The notes beneath the pieces are model-generated. The model ran no database searches. It had not been told where the DNA came from and worked only from the letters and a program-made list of their open reading frames with translations. A program made the position numbers and the translations under genes. From JAGPHI01 sp036661035 (GTDB lineage: Bacteria; Bacillota; Clostridia; Oscillospirales; Ruminococcaceae), in assembly GCA_036661035.1 (NCBI GenBank), contig JAVWZM010000001.1:1-64000 (forward strand): 64,000 nucleotides of DNA, read 5' to 3'. Positions within the stretch are counted from its first letter, which is position 1. Each line of letters begins with the position of its first letter. Positions 25,718 to 36,000 of the stretch are shown in pieces.

Positions 25718-26790
25718 GGCAAGAGGACTGGCTATGGTATGCGAATGTATTGGGGAATAATGCCCAAAATACAGGCGCAGTGCTTGCCCGATACGAAACG
25801 CCTGAGGCTTTATTATCGGCAAAAAACACAGTGCCGCAGGAGCTATCCGCCTCGCAGCTGGAGGTGCTGAATAGCACGTCACCAAGCGAATTCATTAAAA
25901 CGGTAACCCAGTGTAAAAGCTTGGGCGTGGGCATTGTAAATTACAGTGAGCTGTCATATCCCGAGGCTCTGCGCGACATCACAAACCCACCGCCCGTGCT
26001 ATATTATAAGGGCGATATTACAATATTAAACAATTATTTTTTATTTGCGATTATCGGCACAAGACGCCCGTCGGGATACGGCATTGAGGTGACGAGAGAT
26101 ATCGCAAAGGTGCTTACCAAAGCAGGCGTGGTGCTTGTATCTGGGCTTGCAGAGGGGCTGGACAGCGAGGCGCATAAGGCCGCAATAGCCGAGGAGATGC
26201 CCACGGTGGCATGCCTTGCATTTGGGCACAGCTACTGCTATCCTGCACAAAACCGCACATTAAAGGCAATAATAGAACAGGTGGGCGTTACTATCAGCGA
26301 ATATCCGCCTGAGGTGTCACCACAAAAAGCATATTTTTTAGCGCGCAACCGCATTATAGCAGGTATTTCGCGCGGCGTATGCGTGGCAGAGGCGCGCAGA
26401 GCGTCAGGCACTATGAACACAGTTGGCTTTGCGCTTGAATATGGCAAGGACATTTTCAGCGTACCGGGAAGTATTTATTCGCCCATGTCCGAGGGCACAA
26501 ACGCCCTATTGCGTGAGGGCGCATCTCCGGTAACCTCGGCATCGGATATATTAGATGCATACGCAATATCTATTTCCAATATTAAAGAGGACACAGCACC
26601 CGTACTGGATTTTTCGTTCAGCGCAGATGCGGCAGAGGTAAAAATACATCTTTCGCCTATGCCAAAATCCATAGAGGTGCTTTGCAGTGAAACCAAGATG
26701 TCGCCTGCCAAGGTAATGGCGTGCTTAACAGAGCTTGAATTATCAGGTGCGGCAAAGCAGATTGCAGGCAGACAGTTTATTATACAATAG
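25714..26790 (+). CDS. dprA: DNA processing protein DprA
   Basis: The 358-residue protein has the DprA Rossmann core: GTRRPSGYGIEVTRD, VLVSGLAEGLDSEAHKAA, FGHSYCYPAQNR, ARNRIIAGIS and FSVPGSIYSPMSEGTNALLREGA. A small winged-helix tail follows (about 295-358). DprA loads RecA on incoming single-stranded DNA in transformation. It stands between the TrmH gene and topA, the common Firmicutes order. No other competence gene is in the window. Confidence 0.95.
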   Translation: MRQEDWLWYANVLGNNAQNTGAVLARYETPEALLSAKNTVPQELSASQLEVLNSTSPSEFIKTVTQCKSLGVGIVNYSELSYPEALRDITNPPPVLYYKGDITILNNYFLFAIIGTRRPSGYGIEVTRDIAKVLTKAGVVLVSGLAEGLDSEAHKAAIAEEMPTVACLAFGHSYCYPAQNRTLKAIIEQVGVTISEYPPEVSPQKAYFLARNRIIAGISRGVCVAEARRASGTMNTVGFALEYGKDIFSVPGSIYSPMSEGTNALLREGASPVTSASDILDAYAISISNIKEDTAPVLDFSFSADAAEVKIHLSPMPKSIEVLCSETKMSPAKVMACLTELELSGAAKQIAGRQFIIQ

Positions 26791-26796
26791 CCCTGT

Positions 26797-26932
26797 TATA
26801 TAGCAACTTAACGTATGTTAGATGGCGTTTTAAAGGTTGTAAACGCCTGAATATACACTCGCGGGGCGATTTTATGCGCAAGCCATAGGCTTATGCGCAA
26901 TATAGCATTTTGACGAATGATATATTGTGACA
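26797..26932 (+). repeat. Dispersed repeat family A, copy A3
   Basis: This is the best conserved copy: TATATAGCAACTTAAC at the left, GGCGTTTTAAAGGTTGTAAACGCC (itself a hairpin) in the middle, CGCGGGGCGATTTTATGCGC, and a terminal hairpin AATATAGCATT / AATGATATATT. It occupies nearly the whole dprA-topA gap. Confidence 0.88.
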
Positions 26933-26977
26933 CAGGTCAAATCTTAAAAGGGAGCTTTCCCGGAAAGTAAGGAATAT

Positions 26978-29068
26978 ATGTCGAAATTAGTAATTGTGGA
27001 GTCGCCTGCAAAGGCAAAAACCATAAGAAAATATTTAGGCGATGGCTTTGAAGTTACAGCGTCTATGGGGCATATCAGAGATTTGCCTAAAAGCCAGCTT
27101 GGCATTGATGTGGAGCATGAATATGAGCCGCAATACATTAATATCAAGGGCAAAGAAAAGCTTATTAAAGAGCTGAAAACCGCCGCAAAGCAAAGCGACG
27201 AGGTGTTTTTGGCTACTGACCCTGACCGCGAGGGCGAGGCAATAAGCTGGCATTTAGCCAATCTACTTGGGCTGGACGTTACAAAAACAAACAGAGTAAC
27301 CTTTGGCGAAATTACTAAAAAAGGCGTTACCACAGGTATGGCAAATCCACGCACCATTGACATGGATTTGTTCAACGCACAGCAAGCGCGCCGAATATTG
27401 GACAGGCTTGTGGGCTATAAGCTTTCGCCGTTTTTATGGCGTAAGGTGCGCAGGGGCCTATCCGCAGGGCGCGTGCAAAGCGTGGCAGTGCGTCTAATAG
27501 TGGATAGAGAAAAAGAAATAGAAGCGTTTATTCCCAAGGAATATTGGAATATAGACGCTGTTCTTACACCGGGCGGCGTGGCTAAAAAATTTACGGCACG
27601 CCTATTTAGCATGGCAAATGGCGACAAAATCGCCGTGGAATGTGAAAAAGATGCAAAAGCTATAGAAGATGCATTAAATGGTGCGGATTACATCGTGACA
27701 AAGGTGCATAAGGGCAGCCGCAAAAAAACGCCTGCACCTCCATTTATCACCTCCACATTACAGCAGGAGGCAAGCCGCCGCCTTGGCTTTACAGCCACAC
27801 GCACCATGCGCGCAGCGCAAACATTATATGAAGGCGTAGACATTCCGGGCGAGGGAACAATCGGTCTTATCACCTATATGCGTACAGATTCTTTGCGCAT
27901 TTCAGACGAGGCTGTAGCCGAGGCAAAGGGCTATATCAGCGGCGAATACGGCGACAAATATGTGTATAACGATAAACGCGTGTATAAATCCAAAAACGCC
28001 ACTGCCGCCCAAGATGCCCATGAGGCTGTGCGCCCAACAATGCCCACATTAACACCCGACGAAGTGGAAAAGAGCCTTTCGGGCGATACCGCAAAGCTGT
28101 ATCGTTTAATATGGAGCCGCTTTATCGCAAGCCAAATGACAGACTGTGAGATGGACACGGTTTCGGCAGATATTTCCGCCGCGGATTACATTTTCCGCGC
28201 AAGCGGCTTTGTGGTAACCTTCGACGGCTTTACCGCACTGTATGAGGAAGCGACAGAGGAAAAAGAAAAGAAAGAAACGGCATTGCCAGTGCTTAAAAAA
28301 GGCGACGAATTAAAGCTGAAAGAGCTTAAAAGCGAGCAGAAATTTACACAGCCGCCTGCCAGATACACTGAGGCGACGCTGATAAAATCCCTTGAGGAAA
28401 ACGGCATTGGTCGCCCGTCTACCTACGCGCCGATTATTACCACTATTATCGACCGCGATTATGTGGAGCGCGAGGCGAAAAAGCTAAAGCCCACCACCTT
28501 GGGGCTTGTTATCAACGATTTAATGATGGCGCAATTTCCAAATATCGTGGACGTTACTTTTTCCGCGCAAATGGAGCGCAACCTTGACACCGTGGAAAAC
28601 GGCAAAGCAGAATGGCGCGATGTTATAGATAATTTCTATCAAGATTTCGACAAAACCCTCAAAAAAGCAGAAGATGCAATGGAGGGGCAAAAGATAAAAG
28701 TGCCAGACGAAGAAACAGATGAAATATGCGAAACCTGTGGGCGCAAAATGGTGATTAAAACAGGGCGCTTTGGCAAGTTTTTGGCTTGCCCGGGCTTTCC
28801 TGAATGTAAAACCACAAAGCGGATTGTAAAAGACACAGGCGGCCTTTGCCCGCTTTGCGGCGGACGTATGCTGATACGCCGCAGTAAAAAAGGCAGAGTG
28901 TATTACGGCTGCGAAAAATATCCAGAATGTGAATTTATGAGCTGGGACGAGCCAACGGCAGAGGTATGCCCCGAGTGCGGCAAATCGCTGTTTAAAAAAG
29001 GCGGCAAATCGGGCACTTTATACTGCGCCAAGGAGGGCTGCGGCTTTTCAAAGCCGTTTTCAAAATGA
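26978..29068 (+). CDS. topA: DNA topoisomerase I
   Basis: The 696-residue type IA enzyme opens with a TOPRIM domain (LVIVESPAKAKTI; the acidic ATDPDREGEA at about 79-88) and has the catalytic Tyr300 in GLITYMRTDS. The C-terminus has three zinc ribbons with four cysteines each (starting CETCGRK, CPLCGGR and CPECGKS). It relaxes negative supercoils. An AGGAAT site precedes the ATG. It overlaps trmFO by 4 bases. Confidence 0.97.
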   Translation: MSKLVIVESPAKAKTIRKYLGDGFEVTASMGHIRDLPKSQLGIDVEHEYEPQYINIKGKEKLIKELKTAAKQSDEVFLATDPDREGEAISWHLANLLGLDVTKTNRVTFGEITKKGVTTGMANPRTIDMDLFNAQQARRILDRLVGYKLSPFLWRKVRRGLSAGRVQSVAVRLIVDREKEIEAFIPKEYWNIDAVLTPGGVAKKFTARLFSMANGDKIAVECEKDAKAIEDALNGADYIVTKVHKGSRKKTPAPPFITSTLQQEASRRLGFTATRTMRAAQTLYEGVDIPGEGTIGLITYMRTDSLRISDEAVAEAKGYISGEYGDKYVYNDKRVYKSKNATAAQDAHEAVRPTMPTLTPDEVEKSLSGDTAKLYRLIWSRFIASQMTDCEMDTVSADISAADYIFRASGFVVTFDGFTALYEEATEEKEKKETALPVLKKGDELKLKELKSEQKFTQPPARYTEATLIKSLEENGIGRPSTYAPIITTIIDRDYVEREAKKLKPTTLGLVINDLMMAQFPNIVDVTFSAQMERNLDTVENGKAEWRDVIDNFYQDFDKTLKKAEDAMEGQKIKVPDEETDEICETCGRKMVIKTGRFGKFLACPGFPECKTTKRIVKDTGGLCPLCGGRMLIRRSKKGRVYYGCEKYPECEFMSWDEPTAEVCPECGKSLFKKGGKSGTLYCAKEGCGFSKPFSK

Positions 29069-30369
29069 GTGAAAAGGTAAAAATAATCGGTGCAGGGCTT
29101 GCAGGCTGTGAGGCGGCGTTATATCTTGCTAAAAAGGGCATTAAAGTAGAGCTTTACGAGCAAAAGCCACATAAATTTTCCCCTGCACATAAAACAGTGG
29201 GCTTTGCGGAATTGGTATGCTCTAATTCCCTGAAAGCAGACCGCCTTGCCAGTGCATCGGGCTTATTAAAAGCAGAAATGCAGCTTTTGGGTGGCACGCT
29301 TTTAAACATTGCCGAAACCTGCCGTGTGGCGGCAGGCGGTGCCCTTGCCGTGGATAGGGCAGAGTTTTCGGCGGCGGTAACAGCGGCTGTAAATGCAGAA
29401 GAAAACATTACCGTGCATCTTTGCGAGGTGGAAAGCCTAGACGAAAACAGTGGCATTACCTTGGTTGCCACAGGCCCCTTAACCGAGGGCGGCCTTGCAG
29501 AGGATATAAAGCGTCTTACAAGCGAGGACGCCTTGGCGTTTTTCGACGCGGCTGCGCCTATTATTACAGCCGAGTCCATAGATATGAACGAGGTTTTCGC
29601 GGCGTCACGCTACGAGCGCGGCGGTGCGGATTATCTAAACTGCCCCTTTGATAAGGCGGGTTACGATGCATTTTATGAGGCACTTGTTGCCGCCGAGCGT
29701 GCAGAGCTGCACGCTTTTGATAAAGAGCCGGATGTTTTCGAGGGCTGTATGCCTGTAGAAATTATGGCAAGGCGCGGTGCCGACACCATGCGCTATGGCC
29801 CACTACGCCCCGTGGGGCTTGTCAACCCTAAAACAGGCCACCGCCCATGGGCAAATGTGCAGCTGCGCGCAGAGGATAAGGCATGCAGTATGTATAATAT
29901 TGTAGGCTTTCAAACCAACCTTAAATTTGCCGAGCAAAAGCGAGTTTTTTCCATGATACCTGGGCTTGCCAATGCGGAATTTGTGCGCTACGGCGTAATG
30001 CATCGCAACACCTTTCTAAATGCGCCAAAGCTGTTGTCAAAGGATTTATCCCTTAAATGCGCACCAAATGTGTTTTTTGCGGGGCAGATAACAGGCTTTG
30101 AGGGATATGTGGAAAGCATGGCATCGGGGCTTTTGGCAGCAAGGTTTATAATGGCGAGGTTAAACGCAGAGCCCATGCCGCTTTTGCCAAGGGGCACTAT
30201 GTGTGGTGCGCTATTGCATTATATAAGTGAGGAAAACTCTCATTTTCAGCCACTTGGCGCAAATATGGGCATATTGCCCCCTTGCGAAACGCGCATTAAA
30301 GATAAAAAGCTGCGGTATGAAGCAGTGGCGCAAAAGGCAATGGAAACTTTAAGCATGGCATTAAAATGA
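29065..30369 (+). CDS. trmFO: Methylenetetrahydrofolate-tRNA-(uracil-5-)-methyltransferase TrmFO
   Basis: The 434-residue flavoprotein has the FAD motif IIGAGLAGCEAALYLAKKG, the family phrase FAELVCSNSLKA and the C-terminal GQITGFEGYVESMASGLLA. It makes m5U54 in the tRNA T-loop with methylene-THF and FADH2. The adjacency to topA with an ATGA overlap is typical of Firmicutes. Confidence 0.96.
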   Translation: MSEKVKIIGAGLAGCEAALYLAKKGIKVELYEQKPHKFSPAHKTVGFAELVCSNSLKADRLASASGLLKAEMQLLGGTLLNIAETCRVAAGGALAVDRAEFSAAVTAAVNAEENITVHLCEVESLDENSGITLVATGPLTEGGLAEDIKRLTSEDALAFFDAAAPIITAESIDMNEVFAASRYERGGADYLNCPFDKAGYDAFYEALVAAERAELHAFDKEPDVFEGCMPVEIMARRGADTMRYGPLRPVGLVNPKTGHRPWANVQLRAEDKACSMYNIVGFQTNLKFAEQKRVFSMIPGLANAEFVRYGVMHRNTFLNAPKLLSKDLSLKCAPNVFFAGQITGFEGYVESMASGLLAARFIMARLNAEPMPLLPRGTMCGALLHYISEENSHFQPLGANMGILPPCETRIKDKKLRYEAVAQKAMETLSMALK

Positions 30370-30388
30370 ATATAATGGAGGTATATGC

Positions 30389-31399
30389 ATGAAAATTATT
30401 ATAGACGCAATGGGCGGAGATAACGCCCCAAAGGAAATATTACTTGGTGCAAGCGAGGCTGTAAAAGAATATGGCGTAGAAATCATAGCAGTGGGAAACA
30501 GCGACAAAATAGCAGATACAGTGCGCGAAAACTCCATTGATATGTCAAATATTCGTGTAGTAAACGCAAGCGAAGAAATAGAAATGTGCGACGAGCCCAC
30601 TGCCGCAATCCGCAATAAAAAAGATTCGTCTATGGTAGTTGCTCTGCGTATGCTGGCGGCAGGCGATGGCGATGCCATGGTTAGCGCAGGCTCTACAGGT
30701 GCGCTTCTTACAGGCGCAACCTTGATAGTGAAACGCATTAAAGGCGTAAAACGCCCTGCAATAGCCACCATGGTACCTGCCACCGAAAAGCCGTATTTAT
30801 TGCTGGACTGCGGCGCAAACGCCGAATGTCGCCCCGAAATGCTGGACGCTTTTGCAACCATGGGCAGTATTTATGCCGAAAAAATAGCGCACAGGAAAAA
30901 TCCAGAGGTGGCACTTGTAAATATCGGTGCGGAAGAAACCAAGGGCACACCCACTTATATAGAGGCAAATGCCCTTATGCGACGCAACAAGGACATTAAT
31001 TTTATCGGCAATATCGAGCCAAAGGACGTGCCTTATGGCAAGGCAGATGTTGTGGTATGCGACGGCTTTACGGGCAATGTGGTTTTAAAGCTTACAGAGG
31101 GGCTTGCAAAGGCACTTGTGGGCGAAATAAAAAAAGTGTTTATGGCAAATTTATTTACGAAAATCGCGTTTTTAATAGTGAAAGACGGCATGAAGGCCTT
31201 TAAGAAAAAGCTGGACGCAGACGAGGCGGGCGGCGCATTATTTTTAGGCGTAAAACAGCCTGTTATTAAGGCACACGGCTCCTCAGGTGCAAAGGCGTTT
31301 AAAAACGCCATTCGCCAAGCAAAGGAATGTGTTGAAAACGGAGTAATTGCCGATATGAGCGAGGCTTTAAAGGCGCGGGAGGTCGAGGACGAGGAATGA
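30389..31399 (+). CDS. plsX: Phosphate acyltransferase PlsX
   Basis: The 336-residue protein begins MKIIIDAMGGDNAPKEIL, the PlsX signature, and contains STGALLTGATLIVKRIKGVKRPA and CDGFTGNVVLK. It makes acyl-phosphate from acyl-ACP, the first step of phospholipid synthesis with PlsY. The usual downstream gene acpP is missing. Instead plsX overlaps rnc directly by 4 bases. Confidence 0.96.
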   Translation: MKIIIDAMGGDNAPKEILLGASEAVKEYGVEIIAVGNSDKIADTVRENSIDMSNIRVVNASEEIEMCDEPTAAIRNKKDSSMVVALRMLAAGDGDAMVSAGSTGALLTGATLIVKRIKGVKRPAIATMVPATEKPYLLLDCGANAECRPEMLDAFATMGSIYAEKIAHRKNPEVALVNIGAEETKGTPTYIEANALMRRNKDINFIGNIEPKDVPYGKADVVVCDGFTGNVVLKLTEGLAKALVGEIKKVFMANLFTKIAFLIVKDGMKAFKKKLDADEAGGALFLGVKQPVIKAHGSSGAKAFKNAIRQAKECVENGVIADMSEALKAREVEDEE

Positions 31400-32073
31400 T
31401 AGCAGATACAGCAATACTTGAAAAAGCCATCAATTACACCTTTAACGATAAACAGCTATTGGAAACTGCCCTAACCCATACGTCCTATGCAAACGAAGCA
31501 AAGCATCATATGAAGCATAATGAGCGTTTGGAGTTTTTGGGAGATTCTGTTTTATCCATAGTGGTGGCGGAATATTTATTTACACATAAAAACCTTGCCG
31601 AGGGCGAGCTTACGCGCATGCGTGCCAGCCTTGTGTGCGAGGGCGCGCTGTTTGAGTTTGCAAAGCAAATAGACCTTGGCAGTTTTTTGCATCTTGGTCG
31701 CGGCGAAGAAAAAGCAGGAGGCAGGCAGCGCGCAAGCATTGTGTCAGACGCCTTTGAGGCACTGATTGCCGCTATTTATCTCGACAGCGGCTTTGACGAG
31801 GCTAAGGCTTTTATCTTGCCCTTTGTAACGGCAACCTTAACGGAGGCAGCCGCAGAGGAGGATTATAAAACACGCCTACAAGAAATAGTGCAGCAAAATC
31901 CAGAGGAGCGTTTGCGCTATCATGTGGCGGCAGAGCATGGCCCCGACCATAACAAAAGCTTTACCGTAGAAGTGTATCTAAATTCAAATTGCATTGGCAG
32001 CGGCGAAGGCCACAGCAAAAAAGCAGCCGAGCAAGATGCCGCCAAGGAAGCCCTTGCGCTTATGGGGTACTGA
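31396..32073 (+). CDS. rnc: Ribonuclease III
   Basis: The 225-residue enzyme has the RNase III signature NERLEFLGDSVLS (about 42-54), a second acidic region in SDAFEALIAAIYLD, and a C-terminal double-stranded RNA binding domain (YKTRLQEIVQQ ... KKAAEQDAAKEAL). It cuts structured RNAs such as rRNA precursors. Its TGA overlaps the ATG of the next gene by one base. Confidence 0.97.
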   Translation: MIADTAILEKAINYTFNDKQLLETALTHTSYANEAKHHMKHNERLEFLGDSVLSIVVAEYLFTHKNLAEGELTRMRASLVCEGALFEFAKQIDLGSFLHLGRGEEKAGGRQRASIVSDAFEALIAAIYLDSGFDEAKAFILPFVTATLTEAAAEEDYKTRLQEIVQQNPEERLRYHVAAEHGPDHNKSFTVEVYLNSNCIGSGEGHSKKAAEQDAAKEALALMGY

Positions 32074-33083
32074 TGAAAAAACACGCTAATTTAAGCATTT
32101 TTGTGCCGCATGCAGGCTGTAAGCATTTGTGCAGCTTTTGCGACCAAAATATTATTTCCGCCAAAGAAAAGCCGCCGCAGCCCCTTGAGGTAACTGCGCT
32201 TTGCGAAGAATTTTTGCCGCAAAACGGCGAAAACACCGAGATAGCATTTTTTGGCGGCAGCTTTACGGCGATAGAGCCTGTATATCGCGAGGCACTTTTG
32301 CGCGCCGCATATCCCTTTGTGCAAAAGGGCAGAGCCATGGGCATACGCATTTCCACTCGCCCTGACGCCATAGACGCGGATATTTTAGCTCAGCTAAAGG
32401 CATACGGCGTTACCGCAATAGAGCTTGGCGCCCAAAGCATGGACGACGAGGTGCTAAAGCTAAACAGACGCGGCCACACGGCAGACGACGTGCGCCGCGC
32501 ATCGGCGGAAATTAAGGCGGCAGGCTTTGAGCTTGGCCTACAGATGATGCCGGGGCTATATGGCGAGGGTAATCCGAGGGAAAGCGCGGTGGACACCATG
32601 ACGAAGCTTTTGGCGTGCGCACCTGCGACTATGCGCATTTATCCGGCGGTAACCCTTGAGGGCACACATTTGGCACAGCTTTATAAAGAGGGGCTTTATA
32701 CGCCTCTTACCATAGAAAAAGCCGCAGATATTTCGGCGGAGCTTTTGCTTATGTGCGAGGCGGCAGACGTGCGTGTAATACGCATGGGGCTTGCGGCAGA
32801 CGAGGGCTTAAAGGGCAAGGTGCTTGCAGGGCCGTATCACCCTGCCTTTAGGCAGCTTTGCGAGAGCGAAATATTTTATTCTGCCATTGCAAAAAGGCTT
32901 TACGCATTACCCAAAGGGCAGTATAATATCTATGTTGCGCAAAATGCGCGCAGCAACGCCGCAGGGCAAAAAAACACTAATATCAGCCGATTTGCAAAGC
33001 TTGGCTACAAAATCGGTTTTAAAGAAAGCACAAGGCTAAAGGCGCGAGCATTTACAATAGAGGAAGTGAAAATATGGTCTTAA
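32073..33083 (+). CDS. Elp3-like radical SAM protein without acetyltransferase domain
   Basis: The 336-residue product has the radical SAM motif CKHLCSFCDQ (Cys16, Cys20, Cys23), then AFFGGSFTAIE and a TIM-barrel segment (ITEL-like AIELGAQSMDDEVLKLNRRGH). It belongs to the ELP3/MiaB-like group often found between rnc and smc in Clostridia. The acetyltransferase half of true Elp3 is absent. Substrate unknown; a tRNA-related role is only a guess. The frame opens earlier (31989), but the ATG coupled to the rnc stop is the sensible start. It overlaps smc by 11 bases. Confidence 0.82.
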   Translation: MKKHANLSIFVPHAGCKHLCSFCDQNIISAKEKPPQPLEVTALCEEFLPQNGENTEIAFFGGSFTAIEPVYREALLRAAYPFVQKGRAMGIRISTRPDAIDADILAQLKAYGVTAIELGAQSMDDEVLKLNRRGHTADDVRRASAEIKAAGFELGLQMMPGLYGEGNPRESAVDTMTKLLACAPATMRIYPAVTLEGTHLAQLYKEGLYTPLTIEKAADISAELLLMCEAADVRVIRMGLAADEGLKGKVLAGPYHPAFRQLCESEIFYSAIAKRLYALPKGQYNIYVAQNARSNAAGQKNTNISRFAKLGYKIGFKESTRLKARAFTIEEVKIWS

Positions 33084-36000
33084 AAGCACTGGAAATACAG
33101 GGCTTTAAGTCGTTCCCCGACAGAACAAAGGTTACATTCGATAAGGGCATTACAGCAGTGGTAGGCCCAAACGGCAGCGGCAAAAGCAATATTTCCGATG
33201 CCATTAGATGGGTGCTTGGAGAAACCAGCTCAAAGCAGCTGCGTGGCGGCGGCAAAATGGAGGACGTTATCTTCGGCGGCACACAAAAGCGCAGTGCCAT
33301 GGGCTTTGCGGCTGTAAATTTAATTGTAGACAACACCGATAGGCGCGTAGATGTGGATAACGACGAGGTTATAATAGGCCGAAAATACTATCGCTCAGGC
33401 GACAGCGAATACAGCATCAACGGGCAAAATGTGCGTTTAAAAGACATATACGAGCTTTTTCTTGATACAGGCCTTGGGCGCGACGGATATTCCATTATCG
33501 GCCAAGGGCGCATATCTGAAATAGTGGGCGCAAAATCTGCCGAAAGGCGAGAGATATTTGAAGAAGCATCTGGCATAGCAAGATATCGTTATCGCAAAAA
33601 TGAGGCGGAGCGCCGCCTTGCAAGCGCAGAGGATAACCTTGTGCGCCTGCGTGATATTTTGGCGGAGCTAGAGGAGCGTGTAGGCCCTTTAGAGCGCGAC
33701 TGCAAAAAGGCAAAGCAGTTTCTGGAGCTTTCGGATAAGCGCAAAAGCTACGAGGTAACGCTGTGGGTAGATACTATCCAAAAAGCAAAGGATACCGTGC
33801 GTGAGCAGCAGCGCAAAATAGAAATTGCCACCCAAGATTATGATAACCAAAGTGCCGAAATAGAGGAGATAGACCGCAGCACAGAGGCGGTGCGCCTTGA
33901 AATTCAGCATATGATAGTGGATATAGAACGGCTTAATGCCGAGATACGCACAGTTACCGAGGAGGTATCGGGCTGTGACGCGCAAATAGCTGTACTTAAT
34001 AACGATATTGCGCATAATAACGAAAGCATTGTAGGATTAAAGCAAGAGCTTTTGCAAAGCAATATCGGCGGCGAAGCCATAAGCGCCGAAAGCGAAAACC
34101 ATAATAAGATAATCGCCGAATGTGAAGGCAAAATAGCGGATTTTGATGTGCGCATCACGCAAATGGACAAGCTTTTGTCGGAGCTTTTGCAAAAAAGCGC
34201 GGCAACAGGCGAGCGTCGCGGCGTGGTAGCGTCACGCATTATGGAGCTTGGAAATACCGTAACGGCAAATAAAATAAGCGCGGCGGCGGCAATCTCGGGC
34301 AGCGAGGCGGCTAAAACACGTATGGAGGCTGCAAAGGTAAGCAGCGAAGAAAACAAAGCCGCCATTTTGGATTTGTCCTCGCAAAAAGAGGATACAGATG
34401 CGTTTTTAAAAACCACACTAGATAGCCTTGCAAGGCTGGAAAACATAAAAGCCGGCCTTACCATGAAGCTGGATAGCCGCAAAAAAGCACTGCAAGACGC
34501 AGATATTAAAGAGCAGGCAATCTCGCGTTCTATCGAGGCGGCGCAGCAGCGCGCAAATATGCTCTCGGAGCTTGAGAAAAACCTGGACGGCTTTCAAAGC
34601 AGTGTAAAATCTGTAATAAAGGCGTCGCGGGACCACCGTTTGCGCGGAATTATTGGGCCTGTTTCGTCTATTTTAACAGTGAAAAACGGCTACGAGGTTG
34701 CCATAGAAACAGCACTTGGCTTTGCACTGCAAAACGTGGTGGTGGAAAACGAAAGCGCCGCAAAGGCGGCAATGGCAATGCTGCGCGACGAAAAAGCAGG
34801 CAGAGCAACGTTTTTGCCCCTTGATACCATGAAGGGCAGCTATTTCGACAAGGCAAAGCTTTCAGGCAGTGCTGTGTGTGCGGCGGATATAGTAAGCTAC
34901 GATAAGCGTTTCGACAATGTGGTTTCCAACCTTTTGGGGCGCATTATCATAGTGGACGATATCAACGAGGCATCACGCATTGCCCGTGCCCTTGATTATC
35001 ACAACCGTATTGTCACACGGGACGGGCAGGTTATAAACGCAGGTGGCTCGTTTACAGGGGGCAGCATTTCGCGCTCCGCAGGGCTTTTTTCTCGCAAGCA
35101 AGAGATAGACGATTTGCGCGCCGAGGTAAAGGCACTAATGCAAAAGCGTGAGCAGGCAGAAGAAATAACCGACAAATTAAAGGCAGAGGTAACCGCGCTT
35201 TCGGCAGACCTTGTTGCTACAGACAGTGAGGGCATTACCGCAGGCGGCGACAAAATACGCTGTGAGGTAGAGCTTACCCGTATTAATTCTGCCTTAGAAA
35301 CGGCTAAAAACGCGGAAACACAGCTTAATAACGAATGTAAACGGCTACTGGAGCAAATAGAGCAAAGCGGCATTACTTTTGCTGCGGCAGAAAAAGCAAT
35401 GCAAGACGCCGAGGGCGAAATGGCAGTGCTTGAAAAAGAAATGTCTGCCATTACAGGTGACGACGACGGCTTTAACGAAACGCGCACTCGCCTTGCAAGC
35501 GAATTGTCCGAGCTTAAAATGCAGCGTCTTGCCACAGAAAAAGATATAGATTTACACAAAAACGCACTTGCGTCTTTAAGTGGGCGCGTGGGCGAGGCAG
35601 AGGCACGCAGGCAGGCAATAGCAGAGAACGTGGCGCGCCTTGAAAGCCTAAATACCGAAAATGCAGAAAAAATATCTTCTATCGAAACGGCAGTTGCAAC
35701 CAGCCGTGAGGATATTAAGGCACGCGAAAATGCCATAACCGAAACCACGCAAAAACGCCTTGCAAAAGAGGGCGAAATTACTGGGCAAACGGCGCGTGTG
35801 CGCAAAATAACCGATGCGCGTGAGGAACTTTCTCGCGAGGTGGCGCGCCTTACAGAGCGCAAAACCGCCCTTGAAACAGAGTACGACCAAACCATTGCAA
35901 AGCTTTGGGAGGAATACGAGCTTACTCTTGGCGATGCGCAGGGCTACTGCGTAGAGTTCGACACTATTACAGAGCTACGCCGCATGGTGGGCGAGGTGCG

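Noticed and set aside
34999..35895. 298-codon frame antisense to smc
   Set aside because: It is Ser/Arg-rich shadow coding of the SMC coiled coil, without a start signal.
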